Source: Microbacterium sp. Root553 (GTDB lineage Bacteria; Actinomycetota; Actinomycetes; Actinomycetales; Microbacteriaceae). Taken from it: a DNA stretch of 64,000 bases. The position numbers and the translations under genes were made by a program. The notes beneath the pieces are model-generated. The model was not told the origin of the DNA. It did not search any database and saw only the letters and a list, made by a program, of their open reading frames with translations. Position 1 is the first letter of the stretch. The number at the start of each line of letters is the position of its first letter. Where the stretch lies: positions 2,915,977 to 2,979,976 of the forward strand of contig NZ_LMFY01000001.1 in NCBI RefSeq assembly GCF_001426995.1. The letters run 5' to 3'. This document shows positions 19,254-27,464 of the stretch, one piece after another.

Positions 19254-20048
19254 ATGGGGATCGGGCTCGATGCGGTGACCGCGCTCTCTCCGGGCGGCGA
19301 CTCTCGCGCCGGAGAGGTTCTTCGGCTGCGCCGCGAGATCAGCCGGATGCAGCGCCGACGCAGCGAGCATCCCCTGCTCCCTCTCGAGCCGGCGTTCTCC
19401 GCCCTTCTCCCCGACGAAGGCCTGCAGACCGGGACGGCCTACACCGTCTCCCCCTCGCCCAGCCTGGTCCTCTCGCTGCTCGCGGCCGCGTCGCGGAAGG
19501 GACATTGGTGCGCGGTGGTCGGCATGCCGACGCTGGGGGTCGAGGCCGCTGCGGCCTTCGGCATCGAACTGCCCCGACTGATCCTCGTGCCCGATCCGGG
19601 CGACCGCTGGCTCGCCGTGACCTCCGCACTCGCCGAGGTCGTGCCCCTCATCGCCGTGCAACCGGGAGGCCGGGCGCGAGACGCCGACGTGTCGCGATTG
19701 AGCGCTCGCCTCAGAGACCGAGGCAGTACGCTCCTCGTCGCCGAATCCGCCGAATCGGGAGTCTGGCCGCAGAGCGAGGGCACCATCCGACTCCATGACC
19801 AGCAGTGGCTCGGCATCGGCGAGGGCTGGGGGCTGATCGAGGGGTCGACCGCGACCGTCACGGCGCAGACGAGGCACACCCCTCAGTCCACGAGCGTGAG
19901 GGTGCGGCTGCCCGGCACCCATGGCGCGGTCGAAGAGCTGCCGATCGAGAAGACCGCCTCGCCCATCGCCGAGATGACCGCGCGTGCAGGGCTGCGCGGC
20001 GACCGCACCGAGCCGCACGAGTACCCGCCCCTGGCGGTGGCAGGATGA
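19254..20048 (+). CDS. imuA: ImuA-type RecA-like accessory protein of the translesion mutasome
   Basis: 264 aa. It has a weak RecA-like fold (TAYTVSPSPSLVLSLLAAAS, then GIELPRLILVPDPGDRWLAV and STLLVAES) but no intact Walker A motif, as is usual for actinobacterial ImuA. Assignment rests mainly on position: its ATGA stop/start overlap with imuB, and dnaE2 next. The start at ATG 19254 has GAGGA about eight bases upstream. In mycobacteria ImuA and ImuB are needed for DnaE2-dependent damage-induced mutagenesis. Confidence 0.85.
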   Translation: MGIGLDAVTALSPGGDSRAGEVLRLRREISRMQRRRSEHPLLPLEPAFSALLPDEGLQTGTAYTVSPSPSLVLSLLAAASRKGHWCAVVGMPTLGVEAAAAFGIELPRLILVPDPGDRWLAVTSALAEVVPLIAVQPGGRARDADVSRLSARLRDRGSTLLVAESAESGVWPQSEGTIRLHDQQWLGIGEGWGLIEGSTATVTAQTRHTPQSTSVRVRLPGTHGAVEELPIEKTASPIAEMTARAGLRGDRTEPHEYPPLAVAG

Positions 20049-21583
20049 CGGCCCCTCTCCGCACCATGGTGCTGTGGTTCCCCGACTGGCCCCTCCGTGC
20101 CGCTCTGGGTGGGCCGCCACCGCATCCGCCCACGGCCCTGGTGCATGCGAACACGGTCATCGCCTGCACCGCATCGGCGCGGGAGCACGGCGTGCGCGCA
20201 GGCCAGCGTCGTCGCGTGGCACAGGGGCACATCTCCTCGTTGCGTGTGCTTCCGCACGATGTCGCTCGCGACGAAAGAGCCTTCCTCCCGGTCCTGCAGC
20301 TCATCGAGAAGCACGCCCCGGGCGTCGCCCTGCTTCGTCCGGGCCTCGCCGCGGTGCGTGCACGCGGCATCTCCCGCTATCACGGCGGCGAGGCGGAGGC
20401 CGCGGACACCCTGATCGGCATCCTCGCCGAGGCCGGCTTCCCCGAAGTGCGCGTGGGGATCGCCGACGGCCCCTTCACCGCCGAGCTGGCGGCACGAGGA
20501 CCCACTCCTCGCACCGTCGTCCCGCCGGGTCTCGCGAAGGAGTTCCTCGCTCCGCTCCCGGTGCGGGTACTCAAAGACGAGCAGATCACCGGCCTGCTCA
20601 TCCGGCTGGGGGTGCGAACGCTCGGCGACTTCGCCGGACTCGACGAGATCGAGGTGCGCGATCGCTTCGGCGAGCGCGGTGCTCGTCTGCACGCTCTCGC
20701 CGCCGGAGCCGATTCCCGCCCCGTGGTGCCGAGACCGCCGGACCCGGAGCTCGTTCGCTCCGTGGAGTTCGAACCCGCCCTCGCCGGAGCGGATCAGGTG
20801 GCCTTCGCCGTGCGACAGACCGTCGATGCGGTCATGCTCGCCCTCGCCGACGCCTCCGTTGTGTGCACCGAGGTGCGCATCGATCTGGTCGACGACAACG
20901 GTGCGGTGTTCTCCCGACCCTGGCTGCACCCCACCTGCTTCGACGCCGCCGATCTGGTCGACAGGGTGCGCTGGCAGCTCGAGGCCCTGGGAGCGGAATC
21001 CGCCAAAGCACCGATCGATGAGGCTCGGGCCTTCGGCGGCATCGTTCTGGTGCGTATCATTCCGGTGGCCGTCGACGATGCCGCGCATCACCAGCCCGGC
21101 CTCTTCGGTTCCGGGACCGACGAGCGCCTGCACCATGCCATCTCCCGCGTGCAGACGATGCTCGGTCATGAGGGCGTCGTCACCGCTGCCCTCTCCGGTG
21201 GGCGCTGGCTCGCCGACAGGCAGGTTCTCACACCGTGGGGAGAGCGATCGACCGCACCTCGCGACCCTGCCCGCCCCTGGCCGGGGAGCCTTCCCGATCC
21301 CCTCCCCGCCGAGGTCTTCCGACCGCCTCGCCCGATCGGTGTGCTCGCACCGGACGGAGGCACACTCCTCGTCGATGATCGGGGGGAGCTCTCCGCCGCG
21401 CCGTCGCACATCGACGGCGACGAGGTGCAGGCGTGGGCGGGGCCATGGCCCATCCACGAGCGTCGATGGGAGGCGACCGGCGGCAAGCGGGGGCATCGCC
21501 TGCAGATCGTCGACGGTCACGATCGGGCATGGCTCGTCTTCTGCACCGGCGATCGCTGGTGGGCCGAGGGGCGGTACCGCTGA
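20045..21583 (+). CDS. imuB: ImuB, inactive Y-family polymerase-like protein
   Basis: 512 aa. It has a Y-family polymerase fold, but the N-terminal catalytic motif is replaced by VLWFPDWP, the hallmark of ImuB proteins that have lost the metal-binding acids. ImuB acts as the adaptor linking DnaE2 to the beta clamp. A helix-hairpin-helix region (LLIRLGVRTLGDFAGLDEIEVRDRFGERG) follows the palm. A clamp-binding candidate is HQPGLFG (about residues 351-357). The start overlaps imuA by four bases and the end overlaps dnaE2 by one. Confidence 0.92.
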   Translation: MTAPLRTMVLWFPDWPLRAALGGPPPHPPTALVHANTVIACTASAREHGVRAGQRRRVAQGHISSLRVLPHDVARDERAFLPVLQLIEKHAPGVALLRPGLAAVRARGISRYHGGEAEAADTLIGILAEAGFPEVRVGIADGPFTAELAARGPTPRTVVPPGLAKEFLAPLPVRVLKDEQITGLLIRLGVRTLGDFAGLDEIEVRDRFGERGARLHALAAGADSRPVVPRPPDPELVRSVEFEPALAGADQVAFAVRQTVDAVMLALADASVVCTEVRIDLVDDNGAVFSRPWLHPTCFDAADLVDRVRWQLEALGAESAKAPIDEARAFGGIVLVRIIPVAVDDAAHHQPGLFGSGTDERLHHAISRVQTMLGHEGVVTAALSGGRWLADRQVLTPWGERSTAPRDPARPWPGSLPDPLPAEVFRPPRPIGVLAPDGGTLLVDDRGELSAAPSHIDGDEVQAWAGPWPIHERRWEATGGKRGHRLQIVDGHDRAWLVFCTGDRWWAEGRYR

Positions 21584-24500
21584 TGGGCTGGCACAATCCG
21601 CCGCAGACGTGGAAAGAGCTGGAACGCACGCTGAGCGGCGAGGAGTCCCCCTACCCGACGGGAGGGACGCCGCCGGGCAGACGACCGGACGCCGGTCCCA
21701 TCAGCACCCGACGCACACGCACCGCTCCCACGACCGTGAGCAGGCCCGAGCAATCGGTCCCGTACGCGGAGCTGCACGCGCACTCCTCGTACTCCTTCCT
21801 CGACGGGGCGTCCTCGCCCGAGGATCTGCTGGCCGAAGCCGAGCGTCTGGGTCTCACCGCGCTGGCACTCACCGATCATGACGGGTTCTACGGAGCCGCC
21901 CGTTTCGCGGAGGTCGCCGAGCTGATGGATGTGCAGGTGCAGACGGTGTTCGGCGCCGAGCTCTCCCTGGGCTTCGATGCTCCGCAGCGCGGTTCCCCCG
22001 ACCCCATCGGTGACCATCTGCTCGTACTCGCCGACGGGCTCGAGGGGTACCACCGGCTGTCCGGTGCGATGACGGCGGCTCATCTTCGCGGCGGCGAGAA
22101 AGGACGCCCGGTCTACGACCTCGATGAGCTGGCATCCATGTCGGGCGGCCACTGGACGATCCTCACGGGATGCCGCAAAGGAGGTGTCCGTCGTGGCCTG
22201 GAGGCCGGAGACGCGCAGACCCCGCTGCGCCGGCTGGTCGACCTTTTCGGTCAGGATCACGTCGTCGTCGAGCTCTTCGATCATGGCGACCCCCAGGACT
22301 CCCGGCGCAACGATGCCCTCGCCGACCTCGCCCGGCAGATGCGGCTCCCTGTGGTGGCGACGAACAACGTGCACTACGCCACACCCGAGCGCGCGTCCCT
22401 CGCCGAGGCGGTCGCCGCGGTCCGCGCCGTACGCAGCATGGACGAGCTCGACGGATGGCTCCCCGCTCATGGCGGCGCGCACCTGCGCAGCGGTGCCGAG
22501 ATGGCGGCGCGCTTCCGTCGTCATCCCGGTGCGATCTCCTACGGACTGGAGCTCGCCGCTGCATCCGCGTTCTCCCTCCGACGCGCCCGCCCGGCGCTTC
22601 CGAGGCAGGAGGTGCCCGATGGTCACACTCCGATGAGCTGGCTGCGACACCTGGTGTGGGAGGCCGTGCCGACGAAGTATCCGCACCTCGATGGCGACGG
22701 GCGCCGCCGGATCGGGCGCGAGCTCGACGTCATCGAAGAGAAGGACTTCCCCGGGTACTTCCTCATCGTGCACGGCATCGTGACGGAGGCGAAGCGACGG
22801 GGCATCCTCTGTCAGGGACGAGGCTCGGCCGCAGCGAGCGCCGTCTGCTATCTCCTGGGGATCACGGCCGTCGACCCGATCCTCTACGGGCTTCCCTTCG
22901 AGCGCTTCCTCGCGACCACGCGCTCCGAGGAGCCGGACATCGATGTCGACTTCGACTCCGACCGTCGCGAGGAGATCATCCAGTGGGTGTATCGCGAGTA
23001 CGGCAGGGAGCGTGCGGCTCAGGTCGCGAACGTCATCCAGTATCGTCCGAAGAACGCCGTGCGCGACATGGCGAGGGCGCTGGGCTACTCCCCCGGACAG
23101 CAGGACGCCTGGTCGCGGCAGGTCGACGGCTGGAGCACCGGCCTCGAGGTGGCCGACGAGCACGACATCCCGCCGAACGTCCTCGACTATGCGAGCGAGC
23201 TGTTGAAGGCTCCGCGTCACCTCGGCATCCACTCCGGTGGCATGGTGCTCACGGCGCGTCCGGTCGGCGAGGTGGTGCCCGTCGAACATGCACGGATGGA
23301 GAATCGCACCGTCATCCAGTGGGACAAGGACGACGCCGCCTGGATGGGCCTGGTGAAGTTCGACCTGCTGGGTCTGGGCATGCTGGCCGCACTCCAGCAC
23401 TGCTTCGACCTCATCGACGACGCCACCGGTGAACGATGGACCCTCGAGACCCTCCCCAAAGAAGAAGCCGCGGTCTACGACATGCTCTGCCGCGCCGACT
23501 CGATCGGCGTCTTCCAGGTCGAATCGCGCGCGCAGATCGGCCTCCTTCCCCGGCTGCAGCCCCGCGCCTTCTACGACCTCGCGATCCAGATCGCGCTCAT
23601 CCGCCCCGGCCCCATCCAGGGCGGCGCCGTGCATCCGTTCGTCCGCCGCAAGATGGCGAAGGACGCCCTCGATGAGGAGAACCTCGCCAGGGCCGCCAGG
23701 GGCGAGGAGCCTGTGGTGCTCGACATCCCGTATCCGCATGTCGACCTCACGCCGATCCTCGAGAGAACCCTGGGCATCCCCATCTTCCAGGAGCAGCTGA
23801 TCCAGATGGCGACCGCCATCGGCGACTGCACCGCAGACGAAGCCGACCTGCTGCGACGGGCGATGGGCTCCAAGCGCGGACTCGAGAAGATCGAGAAGGT
23901 CCGAGACAAGCTCTACGCCGGGATGTCGAGACGAGGGCTGTCCGCTGATCAGTCTGATCGCATCTATGCGCAGATCCAGGCCTTCTCCAACTTCGGTTTC
24001 GCCGAGTCCCACTCACTGTCCTTCGCCCTTCTCGTCTATGCGAGCTCCTGGCTCAAGCTGCACTATCCGGCAGCCTTCCTCGCCGGTCTGCTGCGGTCAC
24101 AGCCGATGGGCTTCTATTCGGCCTCGACACTCACCGCAGACGCCCGTCGCCACGGGGTGGAGGTCCGCCGCCCGGATCTGCATGCCTCGGGAGCGACCGA
24201 GACCCTCGAGCCCCTCGACGGCACCGCCCTGCGGAGACCGACGGGACTGCACACCTGCAGCGATCCCCTGCAACCTCGGGTGCCGCGCTTCGACCGCACC
24301 GCGCCCGATGAGTCCGAGGCGCACCGCCGCGACGGAGGGTACGCCGTACGCATGGGTCTGGGCGGGGTCCGGGGCATCGGCGCGGCACTGGCCGAGCGCA
24401 TCGTCGCCGCCCGCGAGGCGGGCGGCCTCTTCCGCGATCTGAACGACCTGGTCCGAAGGACAGACGCGACTGCCGCGCAGTTGGAGGCGCTGGCGACCGC

Positions 24501-25044
24501 CGGAGCATTCGAATGTCTCGGGCTCCAGCGCCGGGAGGCGATCTGGCTGTCCGGGGCCGCAGCCGAAGACCGTTCACGCTTCCTCCCCGGCACGACGGTC
24601 GCCGTGCAGCCTCCGCTGTTCGCGGATCAGTCCAGCTACGAGCGCCTGTCCGCTGATCTGTGGGCGACCGGCGTGTCCACCGACGACCATCCGATGGCCC
24701 ATTTCCGCGGTCTTCTCCGGGACCGTGGCGTGCTCACCTCGACCGACCTCCAGAACCACGAGACCGGACGGCGCATCGAGGTCGCCGGCCTCGTGACCCA
24801 TCGGCAACGACCCGCGACGGCGGCGGGGGTGACCTTCCTCAACCTCGAAGACGAGAGTGGGCTGGTGAACGTGATCTGCTCCACCGGAGTGTGGGGTCGC
24901 TATCAGCGGGTGGCGCGGGACTCCCCGGCTCTCATCATCCGTGGAATCCTCGAGCGCTCAGCAGAGGGCGTCGTGAACGTGCTGGCCGATGCCTTCGAAG
25001 ACCTCCGCACCGGTGTCACGCACCGCTCGAGGGACTTCCGGTGA
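21583..25044 (+). CDS. dnaE2: error-prone DNA polymerase III alpha-type subunit DnaE2
   Basis: 1153 aa, a C-family translesion polymerase. The PHP domain starts at YAELHAHSSYSFLDGA and continues with LALTDHDG. The palm carries the catalytic PDIDVDFDSDRRE. The finger region includes RRAMGSKRGLEKIEK. A C-terminal OB fold (RIEVAGLVTHRQRP...GVTFLNLEDESGLVNV) closes the protein. The start ATG overlaps the imuB TGA (TGATG), so the long frame beginning at 21433 is not used. The three genes form one unit. Confidence 0.95.
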   Translation: MGWHNPPQTWKELERTLSGEESPYPTGGTPPGRRPDAGPISTRRTRTAPTTVSRPEQSVPYAELHAHSSYSFLDGASSPEDLLAEAERLGLTALALTDHDGFYGAARFAEVAELMDVQVQTVFGAELSLGFDAPQRGSPDPIGDHLLVLADGLEGYHRLSGAMTAAHLRGGEKGRPVYDLDELASMSGGHWTILTGCRKGGVRRGLEAGDAQTPLRRLVDLFGQDHVVVELFDHGDPQDSRRNDALADLARQMRLPVVATNNVHYATPERASLAEAVAAVRAVRSMDELDGWLPAHGGAHLRSGAEMAARFRRHPGAISYGLELAAASAFSLRRARPALPRQEVPDGHTPMSWLRHLVWEAVPTKYPHLDGDGRRRIGRELDVIEEKDFPGYFLIVHGIVTEAKRRGILCQGRGSAAASAVCYLLGITAVDPILYGLPFERFLATTRSEEPDIDVDFDSDRREEIIQWVYREYGRERAAQVANVIQYRPKNAVRDMARALGYSPGQQDAWSRQVDGWSTGLEVADEHDIPPNVLDYASELLKAPRHLGIHSGGMVLTARPVGEVVPVEHARMENRTVIQWDKDDAAWMGLVKFDLLGLGMLAALQHCFDLIDDATGERWTLETLPKEEAAVYDMLCRADSIGVFQVESRAQIGLLPRLQPRAFYDLAIQIALIRPGPIQGGAVHPFVRRKMAKDALDEENLARAARGEEPVVLDIPYPHVDLTPILERTLGIPIFQEQLIQMATAIGDCTADEADLLRRAMGSKRGLEKIEKVRDKLYAGMSRRGLSADQSDRIYAQIQAFSNFGFAESHSLSFALLVYASSWLKLHYPAAFLAGLLRSQPMGFYSASTLTADARRHGVEVRRPDLHASGATETLEPLDGTALRRPTGLHTCSDPLQPRVPRFDRTAPDESEAHRRDGGYAVRMGLGGVRGIGAALAERIVAAREAGGLFRDLNDLVRRTDATAAQLEALATAGAFECLGLQRREAIWLSGAAAEDRSRFLPGTTVAVQPPLFADQSSYERLSADLWATGVSTDDHPMAHFRGLLRDRGVLTSTDLQNHETGRRIEVAGLVTHRQRPATAAGVTFLNLEDESGLVNVICSTGVWGRYQRVARDSPALIIRGILERSAEGVVNVLADAFEDLRTGVTHRSRDFR

Positions 25045-25047
25045 GCG

Positions 25048-25437
25048 TCACCAGAAACGGTCGGGCTCGGGTTCGGGCAGCCGATCGCCGCCACCCCACC
25101 GGTCCGCTTCGGCCTTCGCCGCATCGACGGCGGCATCCGCGGCGTGAAGTGCCACCCGCGCACCCGTCGACCCGCCCCGTTCGGAGTCCGCCGTGACGGT
25201 GAGCGACGTGTGCGAACCCCGTCCGCCGATGACGACCGTGCAGTCCACGACGTGACCCGTCCAGTGGACGATCTCGCTGTCCGGCTCTTCGACGCTGCGG
25301 TACCGGATTCCACTGTCGAGATCGAGGACCGAGAGGATTCCGGACTCCCCCGTCAGCTCGTCGATGCGCTCCGTCACCTCGATGCGATGGCCCCGAGCGA
25401 TGGCGATATGCGCGTTCACGACGAGCTTTCTGTCCAT
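25048..25437 (-). CDS. conserved hypothetical protein, 129 aa
   Basis: No family recognised. It is predicted soluble: an N-terminal beta-rich part (VNAHIAIARGHRIEVTERIDELTGESGILSVLDLDS) and an Ala-rich C-terminal helix ending in EPEPDRFW. TAGAGT lies six bases before the ATG, giving a leaderless start. It converges on dnaE2 with only three bases between stops, which argues it is a real, stably maintained gene. The function is unknown. Confidence 0.72.
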   Translation of the reverse strand: MDRKLVVNAHIAIARGHRIEVTERIDELTGESGILSVLDLDSGIRYRSVEEPDSEIVHWTGHVVDCTVVIGGRGSHTSLTVTADSERGGSTGARVALHAADAAVDAAKAEADRWGGGDRLPEPEPDRFW

Positions 25438-25449
25438 GCCCCCACTCTA

Positions 25450-25750
25450 TGAGTCGCCCCTCTCAAGGCAAGCCTCAAACCGGGAAGAAACATTCGTAGA
25501 TTTCTTTGTCCCCCAAATGGCGGACAAGACATTTTCGCGATATTCTGCAAGGAGTAGCGGGGGCTACCGGCTGAACATCTGGGGATATCAGTCGAGAGAG
25601 CAGCGAAGTTCTTCGCCGCCTCCCCTACCGTCCGGGAAGGACGGTGAGCCCTCTCGAGCGATCCAAAGTGGGGTTTGGGTACTCGGGAGGGCAACCAGGG
25701 ATCGCCGCGCACGACGACCGCAGCGCGCAGACGTTCTGAGGTCTCAAGCG
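25450..25750. other. intergenic region, about 300 nt, no gene supported
   Basis: It contains an AT-richer patch (about 25490-25560) with a TATTCT element on the plus strand, but no recognisable coding sequence follows. Open frames here on either strand have no ribosome binding site or family similarity. A small RNA running toward the 25751-25785 hairpin is possible but unsupported. Confidence 0.4.
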
Positions 25751-25785
25751 AAAGCCCCCATCCGCACGGGGCAGATGAGGGCCTT
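25751..25785 (-). terminator. terminator after the 55-aa acidic gene
   Basis: A 12-position stem with 10 pairs and a GC-rich loop, downstream of the small acidic ORF on the minus strand, followed by TTTCGCTTG. Confidence 0.5.
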
Positions 25786-25804
25786 GCGGCATTCCGGATG
25801 ACGC

Positions 25805-25972
25805 TCACCCGCCGGACGGGTTCTCCAGAGGCTTACCGTCCTCGTCGGTGGTCTCATCCTCGATGATCTCGTCGGTGCTCGTGGACGTCGACTCGTCGGG
25901 CGCACCGCCGGAGGCGGTGTCCGCCTCCTCGCCAGCGCCGGCCGTACCGTGGGTGTTCTGCAGATCGCTCAT
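25805..25972 (-). CDS. small acidic protein, 55 aa, unknown function
   Basis: A short ORF starting MSDLQNTHGTAGAGEEADTA and ending KPLENPSGG. It has a strong AAGGAG five bases before the ATG and a terminator after the stop. The product is very acidic (many Glu/Asp/Thr/Ser) and likely disordered. No family recognised. The ideal ribosome binding site and flanking terminator make it a convincing expressed gene. Confidence 0.65.
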   Translation of the reverse strand: MSDLQNTHGTAGAGEEADTASGGAPDESTSTSTDEIIEDETTDEDGKPLENPSGG

Positions 25973-26075
25973 GACATCTCCTTCGTCTGATGGCCGACGC
26001 TACGCGCCGACGACCCCTTCGCCGGAGGGGGTTGACGCAGAAGGGATGACGAGGGATCCTCCGCGTCGCCGCCGC

Positions 26076-26420
26076 TCAGAAGTCGTGGTCGAGACCGTAA
26101 CCGAAGAAGGCGGAATCCGTGTCGACGTCATCCGCCTCGTCATCGCTCCCACGACGGGGATAGAGCCGGTGCTGCCGCAGCTGTTCGGCCTCCACGGAGA
26201 AGTCGGGGTCATCGCCGTTCGAGGACTGCGGGCCGACCAGCAGGTCGTTCCCCACGCCGACGATCAGGTCTGCGCAGTCCTTCTCCCCGTCCATGACGAT
26301 CGGGATGTGCAGAGCTTGAGAATCACCGTCGCTGGCGATCGCCGCGGCGAGCTCCACCAACGCGTCGGCGACATCGTCGGTCGTCACGAGCTGCTGTCCG
26401 GCGTAGGAGACGAGTTTCAT
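26076..26420 (-). CDS. conserved hypothetical protein, 114 aa
   Basis: It begins MKLVSYAGQQLVTTDDVADALVELA and contains a HIPIVMDGEKDCADLIVGVGNDLL strand-rich segment and an acidic C-terminus. No catalytic motif seen. It is probably a small cytoplasmic protein common in Microbacterium. GAGGCT sits six bases before the ATG, a near match to the leaderless box. It is followed at some distance by the 55-aa acidic gene on the same strand. Confidence 0.7.
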   Translation of the reverse strand: MKLVSYAGQQLVTTDDVADALVELAAAIASDGDSQALHIPIVMDGEKDCADLIVGVGNDLLVGPQSSNGDDPDFSVEAEQLRQHRLYPRRGSDDEADDVDTDSAFFGYGLDHDF

Positions 26421-26515
26421 GCACTCAGCCTCTCACCGCCCGGGAGAAGTCTCGGCCGGGTTGACAGGCCGCGACGCGCGTGCGTAGTGGAAGCGTCCGT
26501 CGCCCCACGCGCCAC

Positions 26516-26815
26516 TCAGAGATCGTCGAGGATCAGCTCTCCACGACTGTTCAGGTTGCCCATCATGCGCTCGATGCGGTGCGGATCGAGAGAGGGCGAC
26601 TTCTCGGTATCGATCTCGATGATGAGCGGGATGCTCGGGTGCATCCACACGGTGAGACGGCTGTGACGATCGGCGCCGGCCGCGCCCGCCGGCCAGGTCA
26701 TCATGAAACTCTCCTGGCGACGAAGCTTCGTCGCGATCACGACCTTGAGGTGGGCGAGAGTCTCGTCTTCCACGTCGATCGGAGGCCGCGAACTGTTGTA
26801 CTCGAGTCTTCCCAT
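26516..26815 (-). CDS. conserved actinobacterial protein, 99 aa (DUF7882-like)
   Basis: It begins MGRLEYNSSRPPIDVEDETLAHL, continues with KVVIATKLRRQESF and a hydrophobic strand, and ends ELILDDL. Proteins of this type are common in Microbacteriaceae and are sometimes mislabelled as ATP-dependent DNA ligase; no ligase motif is present. The DUF number is from memory. TAATCT lies seven bases before the ATG, so the transcript is probably leaderless. The function is unknown. Confidence 0.78.
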   Translation of the reverse strand: MGRLEYNSSRPPIDVEDETLAHLKVVIATKLRRQESFMMTWPAGAAGADRHSRLTVWMHPSIPLIIEIDTEKSPSLDPHRIERMMGNLNSRGELILDDL

Positions 26816-26865
26816 GTCGCCCAGATTACGTCACTCAGGCCGGTCATGACATGCCTGACGACGGA

Positions 26866-27291
26866 TCACCCTGCGTTGTCGAAGCTGTCCTTGTAGACGA
26901 TGAAGCCTTCAGGAGAGATCTGGGCGCTCCGGTCACGCAGAAGGAGCTCGCTCAGCTCCTCGACCGTCTTGTTGTTCCGCTGGGCGACGACGGAGATCCG
27001 GTCGCCGAGCTCGTCGATCGCCGCTTCGCCGCCCATCGACTCGGGGAGGAATGTTCCGAATGCCGGTCCAGGTGTCATTTCTCCGCCTTCGTCGTCAGAG
27101 GTGCCGGACCCGGCGGGGCCGGTCGTGGATGCGGGCGTCTCCGTCAGCTCGGAGGATGGCACGGCCGTGCCGCCGGGGCCCGGATTCGTCATGAGCATTC
27201 CGAAGATCACGGCGATCACCACGAGCACGACCGCCACCACGGCGACGGCGAGCACGGGGCGCCGACTGGACTGTTCTGCTGTCTCGGACAT
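26866..27291 (-). CDS. single-pass membrane protein, 141 aa, unknown function
   Basis: A short cytoplasmic N-terminus (MSETAEQSSRRP) is followed by one strong transmembrane helix (VLAVAVVAVVLVVIAVIFGML), a Pro/Thr/Ser/Gly linker and an extracytoplasmic C-terminal region. The start is ATG 27291, with GGAGGAGGG five bases upstream. It lies downstream of the metalloprotease on the same strand, but two hairpins separate them. No enzyme motif is visible. Confidence 0.75.
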   Translation of the reverse strand: MSETAEQSSRRPVLAVAVVAVVLVVIAVIFGMLMTNPGPGGTAVPSSELTETPASTTGPAGSGTSDDEGGEMTPGPAFGTFLPESMGGEAAIDELGDRISVVAQRNNKTVEELSELLLRDRSAQISPEGFIVYKDSFDNAG

Positions 27292-27378
27292 GGGTACCCT
27301 CCTCCATCCCATCCAGCGAACCACTGTTCCGCTCAGAAGGGAAACGGTCTCACCGTATTGACAGCGAGAAAAGACGAA

Positions 27379-27413
27379 ACGGGGTGAGGATCGATACTCG
27401 ATCCTCACCCCGT
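27379..27413 (-). terminator. terminator after the metalloprotease gene
   Basis: A perfect stem of at least 14 bp (GGGGTGAGGATCGA and complement) with a 3-nt loop, followed on the minus strand by a T-rich stretch (TTTCGTCTTTTC). Confidence 0.9.
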
Positions 27414-27417
27414 GGTG

Positions 27418-27459
27418 GTCAGGTCACGACCGGAGCGTCAGCCGCGATCGTGACCTGAC
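27418..27459. repeat. 12-bp inverted repeat next to the terminator
   Basis: GTCAGGTCACGA and its complement are separated by 18 bases between the protease stop and the main terminator. It may be a second hairpin or a protein-binding site. Confidence 0.5.
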
Positions 27460-27464
27460 ACCGA

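Noticed and set aside
25416..25808. 130-aa minus-strand ORF
   Set aside because: It overlaps the 129-aa gene start and the hairpin, has no ribosome binding site or recognisable motif, and its frame is not gene-like.
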